64,000 nucleotides of DNA, from the NCBI RefSeq assembly GCF_001421015.2, contig NZ_CP013023.1:2039501-2103500 (forward strand). Reading direction: 5' to 3'. This DNA comes from Paenibacillus bovis (lineage in GTDB: Bacteria; Bacillota; Bacilli; Paenibacillales; Paenibacillaceae). Both the position numbers and the translations under genes were made by a program. The notes below the pieces were generated by a model that was not told the origin of the DNA, searched no databases, and saw only the letters and a list, made by a program, of their open reading frames with translations. Positions 17,803 through 26,260 of the stretch are shown here, piece after piece. Positions within the stretch are counted from its first letter, which is position 1. Every line of letters starts with the position of its first letter.

Positions 17803-18468
17803 ATGGATTTCGCAGGTGCGTATTCACCCGAGAATTTGAAGTTTCTGATGGAAGGTCTGGGCATGACGCTGTATGTCGCCTTCTTTGCTATTATATTCAG
17901 TTTTGTAATCGGATGTTTTGCTGGAGTTATCCGTTATATGAAGATTCCCGTAGTGTCACAGGTACTGGCAGTTGTCGTAGAGATTCTGCGTAATCTGCCA
18001 CTGCTGCTAATCATTTTCTTTGTTCAGTTTGCGGTGCCGCAGATTTCGTTTTTTGGCATTCAGTTCAAGTTTACGATTCCGGTAGGCGCGATTATTGCGC
18101 TGACGCTGTTTGAAGCAGCGATGATCTCGGAGATTGTCCGTGCCGGTCTAAATTCTATTCCCAAAGGACAGGTGGAAGCAGCACGTTCTTCGGGTCTGGG
18201 AACGGTGCAGACGCTCTGGCATATCGTTCTGCCGCAGGGTCTCCGCCGAATGGTGCCGCCGCTGGTCAGCCAGTTCATTTCACTGCTCAAGGATACCTCG
18301 CTCGCAGTTATCGTAGCACTGGCTGAACTGATGCATAACGCGCAGATTATCATGGGTCAGAACCACAACTATCCGATTCCGATTTTATTGCTTGTCGCGA
18401 TGATCTATTTTGTTGTAAATTATACATTATCGCTGATCTCCAGACGCTTGGAGACACGCACAGCTTAA
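17803..18468 (+). CDS. glnP: Glutamine ABC transporter permease GlnP
   Basis: 221-residue partner permease. Helical start FLMEGLGMTLYVAFFAIIFSFVIGC, then EILRNLPLLLIIFFVQFAVPQ and the EAA loop SIPKGQVEAARSSGLGTVQTLWHIVLPQGLRRMVPPL, which contacts GlnQ. AAAGGAGG precedes the ATG. Last gene before the operon terminator; the kinase gene begins 120 nt later, probably from its own promoter. Confidence 0.92.
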   Translation: MDFAGAYSPENLKFLMEGLGMTLYVAFFAIIFSFVIGCFAGVIRYMKIPVVSQVLAVVVEILRNLPLLLIIFFVQFAVPQISFFGIQFKFTIPVGAIIALTLFEAAMISEIVRAGLNSIPKGQVEAARSSGLGTVQTLWHIVLPQGLRRMVPPLVSQFISLLKDTSLAVIVALAELMHNAQIIMGQNHNYPIPILLLVAMIYFVVNYTLSLISRRLETRTA

Positions 18469-18481
18469 CACACACAGGGAG

Positions 18482-18509
18482 CCGGTTTCCGGAAGGAGAC
18501 CGGTTTTTG
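18482..18509 (+). terminator. Terminator of glnQHMP
   Basis: CCGGTTTCC and GGAGACCGG pair (one G-T wobble) around a GGAA tetraloop and are followed by TTTTTGTG. Confidence 0.88.
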
Positions 18510-18589
18510 TGATCTTTGCAGACGAAAACATGTTGTATAACCGTTATGGAGAGAGTTTTATAATGAAAACAGCATGAAAGGGAAATTTT

Positions 18590-19978
18590 ATGATACCATA
18601 TAAACAATTTCACAAAACAACAGAACCCTCATTGTCCACTACAGTCGTACGTCAATCCGAATCGCGCCGCAAAGGAGCTGAAGGACGCATGCCTGCTCTT
18701 TTCAGAAATGAGAAAATTCAGATTCTGACGGTAGCGCTTGGAACAGCAGTGGCCGGGGAGTTCAAGATTAATCCCGTACCCGGTGATCTGTTTCGGATTG
18801 GTCTGGGTGGTAGTGCTTTTCTGTTATTCCTGCTACTGATGAACCGTTTACCTTTTATCCGGGCAGGAATATGGACAGCGATTACAGTAATTATATTTCG
18901 TATTCTTCTGGATCTGATTCTGAGACCGAATGGATTCGATTGGATCGACCGGATACAGGTGCATACATCCGGTGGGCTATATTATCTTACATTTTCGATA
19001 GGGATGTATTTGATTCAGGGGCAGATCGAGCGGATGAATCTGCTGCTGCTCGGGGTACTCGCGACATGTATCGATTTTAGCTCCAATACGGTCGAGATGA
19101 TCTGCAGATGGCTGCTGACCGGATCGGAAATCTCCAATCCGGCGACATGGATGTATATTATAGTGGTAGCTGCGATCCGCGGCTTTTTTATGACCGGTTT
19201 GTACAGCAGTATTGCCGTCAGCCAGATCCGCGCGCTATCGCTAGAGCAGAACAAGCGAATGGAACAGATGCTGTCTGTCAGCTCTGGTCTGTATGGCGAA
19301 GTATTTTATCTGCGCAAATCGATGGATACTATTGAACGTGTTACCAACAGCAGCTATCGTCTGTATACCGACCTCAAGCGGGAAGGTCTGACCGACTTTA
19401 GTCAGCGGCAGCTCAGTATTACCCAGGAAATACACGAAGTCAAAAAAGATTCGCAGCGTATTGCTGCCGGTCTGCTCAAGTTGTTTGATCAGGATGCCCA
19501 GTCGCTGCTGTCGCTATCGGAGATTATGGATTATGCGATTCGTGGCAATCGCAAATATGCGATAATGCTCAACAAACAGGTCATATTCAGCGCTCATCTG
19601 CAGCAGGATTACCTGACTTCGGATTATATTCCGCTGCTTACACTGCTCAACAATCTGCTGGCTAATGCGATTGAAGCAGTGGACAAGTCCGGATCTATTG
19701 AACTGCGGATTGAGCAGCAGTCAGACTGGACTGTGCTCACAGTCGCTGACTCAGGAAAAGGAATTCCGGAGCGTGATCGGGAGATGATCTTTGAGCCGGG
19801 ATTTACGACCAAATTTGCCCAGGGAGGCAGTGCGGCTACCGGTATCGGTCTGTCACATGTGCATGATATTGTCGCATCGCTTGGTGGCAGCATCCGGCTC
19901 TGTACAAATGAGGAGCATGCTCCATGGAAGACTGCTTTTCGGGTAGAATTGCCAACCGATTCATTAAAGAGAGGATGA
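18590..19978 (+). CDS. glnK: Glutamine-sensing histidine kinase GlnK (YcbA-like)
   Basis: 462-residue sensor kinase. After a hydrophilic N-terminus come about five or six membrane helices (roughly residues 45-215), a coiled linker, and a NatK/CitA-type phosphoacceptor motif QEIHEVKKDSQR with the likely phospho-His at 282. The HATPase domain has NNLLANAIEAV (N-box), ADSGKGIPER, FEPGFTTK and GIGLSHV. In B. subtilis the GlnK/GlnL pair beside glnQHMP responds to glutamine; the same layout here supports that role. AAAGGG precedes the ATG at 18590; an in-frame ATG at 18689 with AAAGGAG upstream is an alternative start. Confidence 0.85.
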   Translation: MIPYKQFHKTTEPSLSTTVVRQSESRRKGAEGRMPALFRNEKIQILTVALGTAVAGEFKINPVPGDLFRIGLGGSAFLLFLLLMNRLPFIRAGIWTAITVIIFRILLDLILRPNGFDWIDRIQVHTSGGLYYLTFSIGMYLIQGQIERMNLLLLGVLATCIDFSSNTVEMICRWLLTGSEISNPATWMYIIVVAAIRGFFMTGLYSSIAVSQIRALSLEQNKRMEQMLSVSSGLYGEVFYLRKSMDTIERVTNSSYRLYTDLKREGLTDFSQRQLSITQEIHEVKKDSQRIAAGLLKLFDQDAQSLLSLSEIMDYAIRGNRKYAIMLNKQVIFSAHLQQDYLTSDYIPLLTLLNNLLANAIEAVDKSGSIELRIEQQSDWTVLTVADSGKGIPERDREMIFEPGFTTKFAQGGSAATGIGLSHVHDIVASLGGSIRLCTNEEHAPWKTAFRVELPTDSLKRG

Positions 19979-19982
19979 TAAT

Positions 19983-20900
19983 ATGGGATTATCTTTTTGT
20001 ATTGTAGATGACGATCCGGCAACACGTGCAATGCTGGAAAATATTATCAGGGAAAGCAAGCTGGGCGAAGTGACCGGAACAGCCAGAGGTGGGGAGGAAG
20101 GTACCCGTATTATTCTGGAAAGCAAGCCGGATGTCGTGCTGATCGATTGGCTAATGCCGGATCAGGATGGGCTGGAGACGATTATGCAGCTACAGCGGCA
20201 GGGATTTCGGGGCAAATACGTGATGATCTCGCAGATTGAAAATCAGGAAATGGTCGGCGAAGCCTATCAATCCGGGATTGAATTTTTTATCCGCAAGCCG
20301 ATTAACCGAATAGAAGTGGAATCCGTATTGTCCCGGGTCAGCGAACATGCAGAGATCCGGCAGTACCTGCATGAGCTCAAGTCTTCCTTGTCTCGACTGG
20401 ATACGCTGAATCTGTTGTCTACAGAGCGCCAGACTGCTGTACCGGTCAGACCGCGTAGTATCAGCGAAGTCATTCGTCCTATTTATATGAATCTGGGTAT
20501 TGTTGGTGAAGCAGGCTGCAATGATATTACCGCTATTATGGAAATGCTGCTGCAGCGTGGACAGGCAGGTCCATTTCCTCCTCTCAAACAGCTGTACGAA
20601 GGAGTAGCTGCCAGCTACAAAAGCACTCCGCGCGAAGTTGATAAAGAAGCCAAAGCAATCGAACAGCGCATTCGACGCACCGTTACGACAGCGCTCACAC
20701 ATCTGGCTTCTATCGGACTCACCGATTACGGAAATCCCAAATTCGAGCACTATGCACCGCTCTATTTCGACTTTGAAGATATCCGTGCCAAAATGAAAGA
20801 GATCGATGAAGAACGCGACGACAGCAAAAGCAAGGTGAGTATCAAAAAGTTCCTGCAGGTATTATATTTGGAAGCACTGGATCAGATGCAGAACGTATAA
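19983..20900 (+). CDS. glnL: Response regulator GlnL (YcbB-like)
   Basis: 305-residue regulator. The receiver domain (1-120) has the acidic cluster IVDDDP, phosphorylatable Asp55 in LIDWLMPDQDG, the switch Ser of MISQIE and the Lys of IRKPINR. The C-terminal ~170 residues are the YcbB-type domain, an atypical DNA-binding output with EVIRPIYMNLGIVGEAGCNDI and a basic helix EQRIRRTVTTALTHLASIGLTDY. It starts 4 nt after glnK ends, so the two are co-translated. Its probable target is the repeat cluster at 15111-15140. The stop codon is followed almost at once by the TGAGTA array. Confidence 0.88.
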   Translation: MGLSFCIVDDDPATRAMLENIIRESKLGEVTGTARGGEEGTRIILESKPDVVLIDWLMPDQDGLETIMQLQRQGFRGKYVMISQIENQEMVGEAYQSGIEFFIRKPINRIEVESVLSRVSEHAEIRQYLHELKSSLSRLDTLNLLSTERQTAVPVRPRSISEVIRPIYMNLGIVGEAGCNDITAIMEMLLQRGQAGPFPPLKQLYEGVAASYKSTPREVDKEAKAIEQRIRRTVTTALTHLASIGLTDYGNPKFEHYAPLYFDFEDIRAKMKEIDEERDDSKSKVSIKKFLQVLYLEALDQMQNV

Positions 20901-20910
20901 TTAGTCAGTA

Positions 20911-21054
20911 TGAGTATGAGTATGAGTATGAGTATGAGTATGAGTATGAGTATGAGTATGAGTATGAGTATGAGTATGAGTATGAGTATGAGTATGAGTA
21001 TGAGTATGAGTATGAGTATGAGTATGAGTATGAGTATGAGTATGAGTATGAGTA
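20911..21054. repeat. Hexanucleotide tandem array, 24 perfect TGAGTA units
   Basis: Twenty-four uninterrupted copies of TGAGTA (144 bp), flanked by single degenerate units (TCAGTA at 20905, TGATAC at 21055). It begins ten bases after the glnL stop. In the glnL frame beyond the stop it would read as Ser-Met repeats; on the other strand as Tyr-Ser repeats. Perfect identity implies recent slippage expansion or active length variation. No ribosome binding site supports translation of either strand. Confidence 0.97.
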
Positions 21055-21110
21055 TGATACAGATGTAGATATAAATGCAGATGCAACGACCCTACCATCC
21101 AGAGTAACCC

Positions 21111-21190
21111 AAAAAGCACCTTGCGGTGAGTATAGCATTATCCCGGCAATAATCCGGAATGATGCTATACTCTCTGGCAAGGTGCTTTTT
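21111..21190. terminator. 80-nt near-perfect hairpin, bidirectional terminator
   Basis: Outer arms AAAAAGCACCTTGC (21111-21124) and its perfect complement (21177-21190); a second perfect stem GAGTATAGCA (21128-21137) / TGCTATACTC (21163-21172); an inner imperfect CCCGG/CCGG stem. The terminal A5/T5 tracts allow termination in both directions, for glnKL from the left and the minus-strand lplJ-HAD unit from the right. Confidence 0.8.
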
Positions 21191-21347
21191 AGTAACTATC
21201 TTCTACAATCTTTAACAACAAATCCAAAGAAATAAAGGCAAGAATTAATAGGTTACAAAGCTTTTAAATCCTCAAAGTTTTAGATGGATTAATGTTTTAA
21301 ATCTCTACAAAACAGTGCCAAAAGGAATGCCCATCGACATAGCGGAG

Positions 21348-21451
21348 GGAAGGGAATTCGGTCAAAGGACGACCTTTGAGCCGGGAGATCGACCGCTTTT
21401 CCTATTCCAGATCTCCCGGCTCAACTGGAGGACGTGACCGAATCCCTTTCC
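21348..21451. repeat. About 104-nt interrupted palindrome without T-tract
   Basis: Inner arms TTGAGCCGGGAGATC (21376-21390) and GATCTCCCGGCTCAA (21410-21424) are a perfect 15-bp match around a 19-nt loop. Outer 17-bp arms 21348-21364 and 21435-21451 match at 15 positions. GC-rich and lacking a U-tract, it is unlike an ordinary terminator; a dispersed palindromic element or a structured RNA are the alternatives. The rest of 21191-21526 shows no gene. Confidence 0.75.
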
Positions 21452-21526
21452 GCAGCGGACATGCACATCCGATACAGAGTTTATCAGCAGTACAAATGCA
21501 TAACAGCCTGTACCATCTGCAAACGA

Positions 21527-22324
21527 TCAGTTTTTAAGAATGAACTCCTCGATAACCTGCTTCACACCATCTTCGTTGTTGCTTGCCGTAATATAATCCG
21601 CAATTTCTTTTAGCGGTGCGATCGCGTTACCCATAGCCACACCCAGACCCGCAACTTCCAGCATTTCATGGTCATTCCAGGAATCGCCAACAGCGATGGT
21701 ATCCTGCAGATCACAGTTAAAATGATTAGCCAGGAAAGTCAGTGCAGCACCTTTGGTACCTTCCTTGTGCATAATTTCCAGGAATTCCGGCTTGGACTTG
21801 GTAATATGCACGCCATCACCCAGCAGCTCGCGTAGAATCGGCTGCAGCTCGTCGAGGAAATCCGGATCGTCGATGATCAGCATTTTTGGCGTAGGCTGTT
21901 CGATCATTTTGGCAAAGTCTGGCTCTACATAATACTGTGTACGATTCAGCGTCGTATAGTCGATCAGATGCTGATTCAGTTCACGGGCATACAGCTTGTC
22001 ATCGATATACGTCTGCAGATGAAGATTATGCTCTACGCAGTATTCGAACAGTTTGCGCGCAGCTTCTACAGGAACATAGCGCTCATACAATACCTGCTCG
22101 TCCATCAGGTTTTTGATGAGGGCACCCTGATACGTGATGATCGGTACATTCAATCCGGTCTGGCGGGCAATTGCCTGAGCGGATGCATAAGCGCGGCCGG
22201 TAGCGAGTGTCACTACAGTGCCTTTGGCAACCGCCTGTTCCAGCGCTTGCTGAGTGGCAGGGGTAACTTCCTTGTCATCGTTGATCAATGTGTCGTCGAT
22301 ATCAATAGCAATTAATTTGTACAT
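21527..22324 (-). CDS. Cof-type HAD-IIB phosphatase
   Basis: 265-residue haloacid-dehalogenase-like hydrolase, probably a sugar-phosphate or cofactor phosphatase in the cytosol. Motif I is AIDIDDTLIND (nucleophile Asp and acid/base Asp near residues 8-10), motif II ATGRAYASA, motif III a Lys in the cap-core junction, motif IV AVGDSWNDHEMLEVAGLGVAMGNA; a C2B cap lies between. GAAGGAG precedes the ATG. It follows lplJ on the same strand with 57 nt between, so they are probably co-transcribed. The substrate is not predictable. Confidence 0.9.
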   Translation of the reverse strand: MYKLIAIDIDDTLINDDKEVTPATQQALEQAVAKGTVVTLATGRAYASAQAIARQTGLNVPIITYQGALIKNLMDEQVLYERYVPVEAARKLFEYCVEHNLHLQTYIDDKLYARELNQHLIDYTTLNRTQYYVEPDFAKMIEQPTPKMLIIDDPDFLDELQPILRELLGDGVHITKSKPEFLEIMHKEGTKGAALTFLANHFNCDLQDTIAVGDSWNDHEMLEVAGLGVAMGNAIAPLKEIADYITASNNEDGVKQVIEEFILKN

Positions 22325-22381
22325 AGTATGTGCTCCTTCTATCCATGTTATAGATCTGTATTTATATATCTGTGATGAATC

Positions 22382-23383
22382 CTAGTCTTCCAGCAGCGCC
22401 AGTCCGACAAAGTCTTCCAATTCCACATTGCCAAAGTAATGCTTGAGATCGATCCCCTGCAGAGCTTCGCGTACCGCATTTTCTTCGTACCGCAGGCCGC
22501 GCAGCTTGTTCTCGATATCCGCTACATCGCCAATACCGAAGAAGTCGCCATAAATTTTGATTTCGTGGATATGACCTTCTTTGATATTCATGCGGATATC
22601 AATAATGCCGGCAGGGAATTTTTTGGCATGTTTGATATTGGATTCCGGGGACTGACCGTAGTTCCAGTCCCAGTTGCGATAACGTTCTGCAGAGATTTCG
22701 TGGATTTTGGCCCAGTCTTCCTCGGTCAGTACGTATTGCGGTACATCTGCAGGCTCTACACCGAAAATGTGACGCAGAATATCGTCGCGGAATTGTTCCA
22801 TCGTCATCGGTGCATTCAGAAACTCGGAGATATTGGCAACCCGACTGCGTACGGATTTGGTACTTTTGGATTTGAATTTCTCGGGGTTCACCTTGAGTGC
22901 AGATTGTACATTGTCCAGTTCGGAGTTGAACATCAACGTGCCATGGCTGAACATACGGCCGCGTGTAGAGAACTGGGCATTGCCGGAGATTTTCTGCTCA
23001 CCGACCTGCAGGTCATTACGCCCGGACAGTTCGGCATTGATACCAAGCTGCTGCAGCGCTTCGACAACAGGCTGGGTGAACTTACGGAAATTATGGAACG
23101 ATTGTCCGTCATCCTTGGTCAGGAAGCTGAAACTGAGATTGCCCAGATCATGGTATACTGCTCCACCGCCGGACAGACGGCGTACCACATGAATATGATT
23201 GGCTTTTACATATTCGGCGTTGATTTCTTCGATTGTATTTTGATGCTTGCCGATAATAATAGACGGTTCGTTGATATAGAACAGCAGATAGCTGTCATCC
23301 ATCGGCAGATGCTTGAGCACGAATTCTTCAATAGCCAGATTGATCGTTGGATCGGTAATACCTTTGTTATCGATAAAGAGCAT
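22382..23383 (-). CDS. lplJ: Lipoate-protein ligase
   Basis: Activates free lipoate with ATP and attaches it to lipoyl domains of 2-oxoacid dehydrogenases and GcvH; salvage route. 333 residues, close to B. subtilis LplJ. Visible motifs are NEPSIIIGKHQNTIEEIN, VRRLSGGGAVYHDLGNLSFSFL near residue 70, the catalytic Lys region (GEQKISGNAQF) and HGTLMFNSEL, then a C-terminal accessory domain. The start at 23383 follows GGAGG; the frame runs 61 codons further upstream without support. Confidence 0.93.
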   Translation of the reverse strand: MLFIDNKGITDPTINLAIEEFVLKHLPMDDSYLLFYINEPSIIIGKHQNTIEEINAEYVKANHIHVVRRLSGGGAVYHDLGNLSFSFLTKDDGQSFHNFRKFTQPVVEALQQLGINAELSGRNDLQVGEQKISGNAQFSTRGRMFSHGTLMFNSELDNVQSALKVNPEKFKSKSTKSVRSRVANISEFLNAPMTMEQFRDDILRHIFGVEPADVPQYVLTEEDWAKIHEISAERYRNWDWNYGQSPESNIKHAKKFPAGIIDIRMNIKEGHIHEIKIYGDFFGIGDVADIENKLRGLRYEENAVREALQGIDLKHYFGNVELEDFVGLALLED

Positions 23384-23692
23384 GGTCTTTCCTCCATTTA
23401 TGTTCACCTTACCGGCATGGTCTCTGCGGAGGCGAGTACAACTGCTGCCCGGCCCAGCAGATCCATATCCGCTCGTCCGGGCAGTCCACGGGACTGAAAT
23501 GTCCGCAAATCTGCCTGCTTTCTTATTGTAAACCAAAGATATACCAAAACCAATTGAATTATGCAAAATGATAGTATTGTTCCTCCGTCTGACAGTATGA
23601 GCGGATTCATAAGCAGATCTCCGATTATACGTTTAACTGCAAAAACAGACGGGTAATAGCTGGTAACGCTTGCTATAAGGAGGCATACAACG
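23384..23692. other. Divergent region between lplJ and the small hydrophilic protein gene
   Basis: No gene. It carries the lplJ promoter region on the minus strand and a SigB-like promoter (23631-23656) on the plus strand. A GC-rich inverted repeat around CTGCCCGG/CCGGGCAG (about 23437-23487) is also present. Confidence 0.5.
23631..23656 (+). promoter_or_regulatory. SigB-like promoter
   Basis: GTTTAA (23631-23636), a 14-nt spacer and GGGTAA (23651-23656) match the SigB consensus GTTTAA-N12-15-GGGTAT at 11 of 12 bases, about 37 nt before the start codon of a small hydrophilic protein with a strong ribosome binding site. SigF recognises similar elements, so a forespore role is the alternative. 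Whether this organism has SigB is unknown from the window. Confidence 0.55.
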
Positions 23693-23875
23693 ATGAGTGA
23701 TCAAGCCAAAGATTTGCTGCAAAGTAAGCAGGAAAAAGACCAGCATAACCAGGATACGAAAAAATTCGTGGATGGTAAGGAGCAATCACCGGATATCGAT
23801 CAAGGAGTATCCGATCAGGGTCGTGTACCGGATGAGCAGCACCATATGAAAGATCAGGAAAATCGCAGAATATAG
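23693..23875 (+). CDS. Small highly charged hydrophilic protein of unknown function
   Basis: 60 residues with no hydrophobic segment, rich in Asp, Gln, Glu, Lys and His, and probably disordered. AAGGAGG lies at the right distance before the ATG, and a strong terminator follows, so it is a real single-gene unit. With the SigB-like promoter upstream it may be a general stress or sporulation protein; that is inference. I do not recognise a family. Confidence 0.72.
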   Translation: MSDQAKDLLQSKQEKDQHNQDTKKFVDGKEQSPDIDQGVSDQGRVPDEQHHMKDQENRRI

Positions 23876-23900
23876 TCATGAACCACATAATCATATAGAC

Positions 23901-23951
23901 AAAAAAGGCCGCCAGGCTGCTTGGATACAAAAGCGACCTGGTGGCCTTTTT
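23901..23951 (+). terminator. Terminator after the small hydrophilic protein gene
   Basis: AAAAAAGGCC-GCCAGG pairs with CCTGGTGGCCTTTTT around an AT-rich loop, with A and T tracts on both sides. Bidirectional in form. Confidence 0.85.
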
Positions 23952-24140
23952 GGATATAAGACTGTTACTTTTTGAATATAGAATTGTCAGTAGCATAAAA
24001 GGATAGTTGTCAATTTTATTGAGATTGCTGCATTAGCTATAGTAATGTAAATACATATGCACAATTGTGGCAGTATGCCTGCTGCCGACTATAGGCAGTG
24101 CAGCATAGTGTACGGTGATATCAGGAGGGAATCAGCACAT

Positions 24141-25253
24141 ATGATTGAAATTTATGGACATGGAGGCGACCGGAAAACAGCTGCAGAGCAATTTGGCCAA
24201 CCGATAGCGGAAATGATGGATTACAGCGCAAATATGAATGCAGCAGGCCCGCCGCCCGGGCTGCTCGATTATCTGAAGGAATGCCTGCCGCAAATCGTTC
24301 ATTATCCGGACCCTGGACATCGGCGGCTGCGTGGACTGCTCGCCGAGCGGAATCAATGTACCGGTGAACAGCTGGTTATTGGTAATGGAGCGGCAGAATG
24401 TATGGCATTGCTGCTGCTGGCTCTGCGTCCGGCCGTAGTCGGACTGGTCGAACCGTGTTTCTCTGAATATGCCCAGCTGTCCAGCCAGTATGGCAGCAAG
24501 ATTATGCGCATTTACGGTCGCCCGGAATTGGCATACCGGGCAGACGTGGAAGAGATCTGCCAGCTGATTCCACAGGTGAATCTGCTGTTTCTCGGTCAGC
24601 CGAATAATCCGAACGGTGTGCAGTACATATTTGACGATCTGAAGCGTATCGCGGATACAGCGAATGCTCATAAAGTGATACTGGTTATCGATGAAGCTTT
24701 TACAGATTTTATTCCGCTTTCCCAGCGTATATCACTGCAGGGGGAGTTGGAGCGGTATCCGAATATTATTATTGTGCGCTCGATGACCAAGTTCTATGCG
24801 ATTCCCGGGCTGCGTCTCGGTTATACGATCAGCTCGCCGGAAATGGCTGCCCGGCTGCGCAGTCAACAGGTGACCTGGAGTGTGAATACACTGGCGCAAG
24901 CTGCCGGGGAATGGTGTCTGGAGCATGCTGCCGATACGGATTATGAACAGCAGACTATTGCGCGCAATATCAAGCAGCGGGAATATTTGCGTGAGCGGCT
25001 TACACAAATGGGGTGCTCAGTCTGTCCGGGAGAAGCGAATTATTTGCTGGTCGAGCTGCCCGAACCATGGGAAGCAGAGACTTTTCAGATGGCGATGGGA
25101 CAAAAAGGGATTCTGGTCCGTAGCTGTGCCATGTATCCGGGACTAAGCAGTCGTCATATTCGTATCGCTGTCAAAGATCAGGAGCATAATCTACAGCTGC
25201 TTGCATGCTGGCAGCAGATCTTTGGCGATCAGCAGCAGGATGAACAGCGATGA
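24141..25253 (+). CDS. cobD: L-threonine-O-3-phosphate decarboxylase CobD
   Basis: PLP enzyme that decarboxylates threonine phosphate to (R)-1-aminopropan-2-ol phosphate, the linker of the cobalamin nucleotide loop. 370 residues, aminotransferase class I fold. MDYSANMNAAGPP and YPDPGHRRLRGLLAE at the N-terminus, GQPNNPNGVQY, VIDEAFTDF and the Schiff-base Lys in RSMTKFYAIPGLRLGY are diagnostic. The start at 24141 lies 11 nt after AGGAGGG; 28 further upstream codons lack a site. It overlaps cbiB by four bases (ATGA) and leads the cobalamin cluster. No B12-box riboswitch is visible before it. Confidence 0.92.
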   Translation: MIEIYGHGGDRKTAAEQFGQPIAEMMDYSANMNAAGPPPGLLDYLKECLPQIVHYPDPGHRRLRGLLAERNQCTGEQLVIGNGAAECMALLLLALRPAVVGLVEPCFSEYAQLSSQYGSKIMRIYGRPELAYRADVEEICQLIPQVNLLFLGQPNNPNGVQYIFDDLKRIADTANAHKVILVIDEAFTDFIPLSQRISLQGELERYPNIIIVRSMTKFYAIPGLRLGYTISSPEMAARLRSQQVTWSVNTLAQAAGEWCLEHAADTDYEQQTIARNIKQREYLRERLTQMGCSVCPGEANYLLVELPEPWEAETFQMAMGQKGILVRSCAMYPGLSSRHIRIAVKDQEHNLQLLACWQQIFGDQQQDEQR

Positions 25254-26260
25254 GTCTGCTGTACTGGCAGTATAATGCGCTGTGGGCAGGTGGCATATGG
25301 ATACCTTTGACTGCCTATATGCTGGATCGGATTATAGGCGATCCGCGCTGGCTGCCGCATCCGGTAATCGGCATGGGTATGGCCATTCAAAGGGTGGAGC
25401 GCATGATTCGGAGTTGGTCACTGCCAGAGCACCGATTACGTGCAGCAGGAATTGTGCTGCCGCTGTTGATTGTCGGGGGAGTCTGGCTCATTACATGGAC
25501 GTTGCTGCTTGTAGCAAATAGGATTCATCCTTATATAGGTGCAGGTCTGGAGATTCTGCTAATCGCTACTACCCTGGCTTCCAAAGGACTCAAGCAGGCA
25601 GGGATGGCAGTCTATCAGGATCTGATCCGGCAGGATTGGCCGGCTGCCCGGCGTTCACTCGGTATGATCGTCGGAAGGGACACCGATCAGCTGGACGAAC
25701 CGGAGATTATTCGCGGAACAGTGGAAACGATTGCCGAGAATATAGTGGACGCAGTGATTTCACCGCTAATCTATGCGCTGATCGGCGGCGCACCGCTAGC
25801 GATGGCTTATCGCGCCGTAAATACACTCGATTCCATGGTCGGATACAAAAACGACAAGTATCTCTATCTAGGCTGGGCTTCTGCCCGGCTGGATGATATC
25901 GCCAACTATATTCCGGCGCGGTTAACAGCTGTTGTACTGATTGGATTAAGCGGTTGTTTGCGGTTGAATGCTCCCGGTGCCTGGCAGGCTGTAAAACGCG
26001 ATGCTTCTGGTCACCCGAGTCCCAATAGTGGATATCCGGAGGCGGCTGTTGCTGGCGCGCTGAATATACGACTTGGCGGGGAGAACCGTTATCATGGAGT
26101 GGTGTCGCATCGAGCTTATATGGGAATTGCCCGGCGCTGTATGATACCGGATGATATTGTCCGGACAGCACAGCTGATGTACTGGACCGGCAGTGTGATT
26201 ATCGTCTGTGCTACATTGCTGGCGATATGGATCATGACAGGAGGCATTGGACAGACATGA
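25250..26260 (+). CDS. cbiB: Adenosylcobinamide-phosphate synthase CbiB
   Basis: Membrane enzyme that joins adenosylcobyric acid with aminopropanol phosphate. 336 residues and about five membrane helices. The N-terminal LDRIIGDPRWLPHPVIGMG motif, RGTVETIAENIVDAVISPLIYA, NTLDSMVGYKNDKYLYLGWASARLDDIANYIPAR and HPSPNSGYPEAAVAGALNIRLGG are all signature stretches of CbiB/CobD2. It overlaps cobD upstream and cobC downstream through ATGA junctions, so the three are translationally coupled. Confidence 0.95.
   Translation: MSLLYWQYNALWAGGIWIPLTAYMLDRIIGDPRWLPHPVIGMGMAIQRVERMIRSWSLPEHRLRAAGIVLPLLIVGGVWLITWTLLLVANRIHPYIGAGLEILLIATTLASKGLKQAGMAVYQDLIRQDWPAARRSLGMIVGRDTDQLDEPEIIRGTVETIAENIVDAVISPLIYALIGGAPLAMAYRAVNTLDSMVGYKNDKYLYLGWASARLDDIANYIPARLTAVVLIGLSGCLRLNAPGAWQAVKRDASGHPSPNSGYPEAAVAGALNIRLGGENRYHGVVSHRAYMGIARRCMIPDDIVRTAQLMYWTGSVIIVCATLLAIWIMTGGIGQT

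Noticed and set aside
20905..21059. CRISPR array
   Set aside because: The repeat is a contiguous hexamer without spacers, and no cas genes are present.
20905..21180. Minus-strand frame encoding a 43-residue stretch followed by Ser-Tyr repeats
   Set aside because: Its start is a TTG inside the 80-nt hairpin with no ribosome binding site, and the repeat part is the hexamer array read in frame.
23952..24140. Cobalamin riboswitch before cobD
   Set aside because: I looked for the B12-box and GCCACTG-type core and saw only a small CTGCC/GGCAG hairpin. A covariance search would be decisive.
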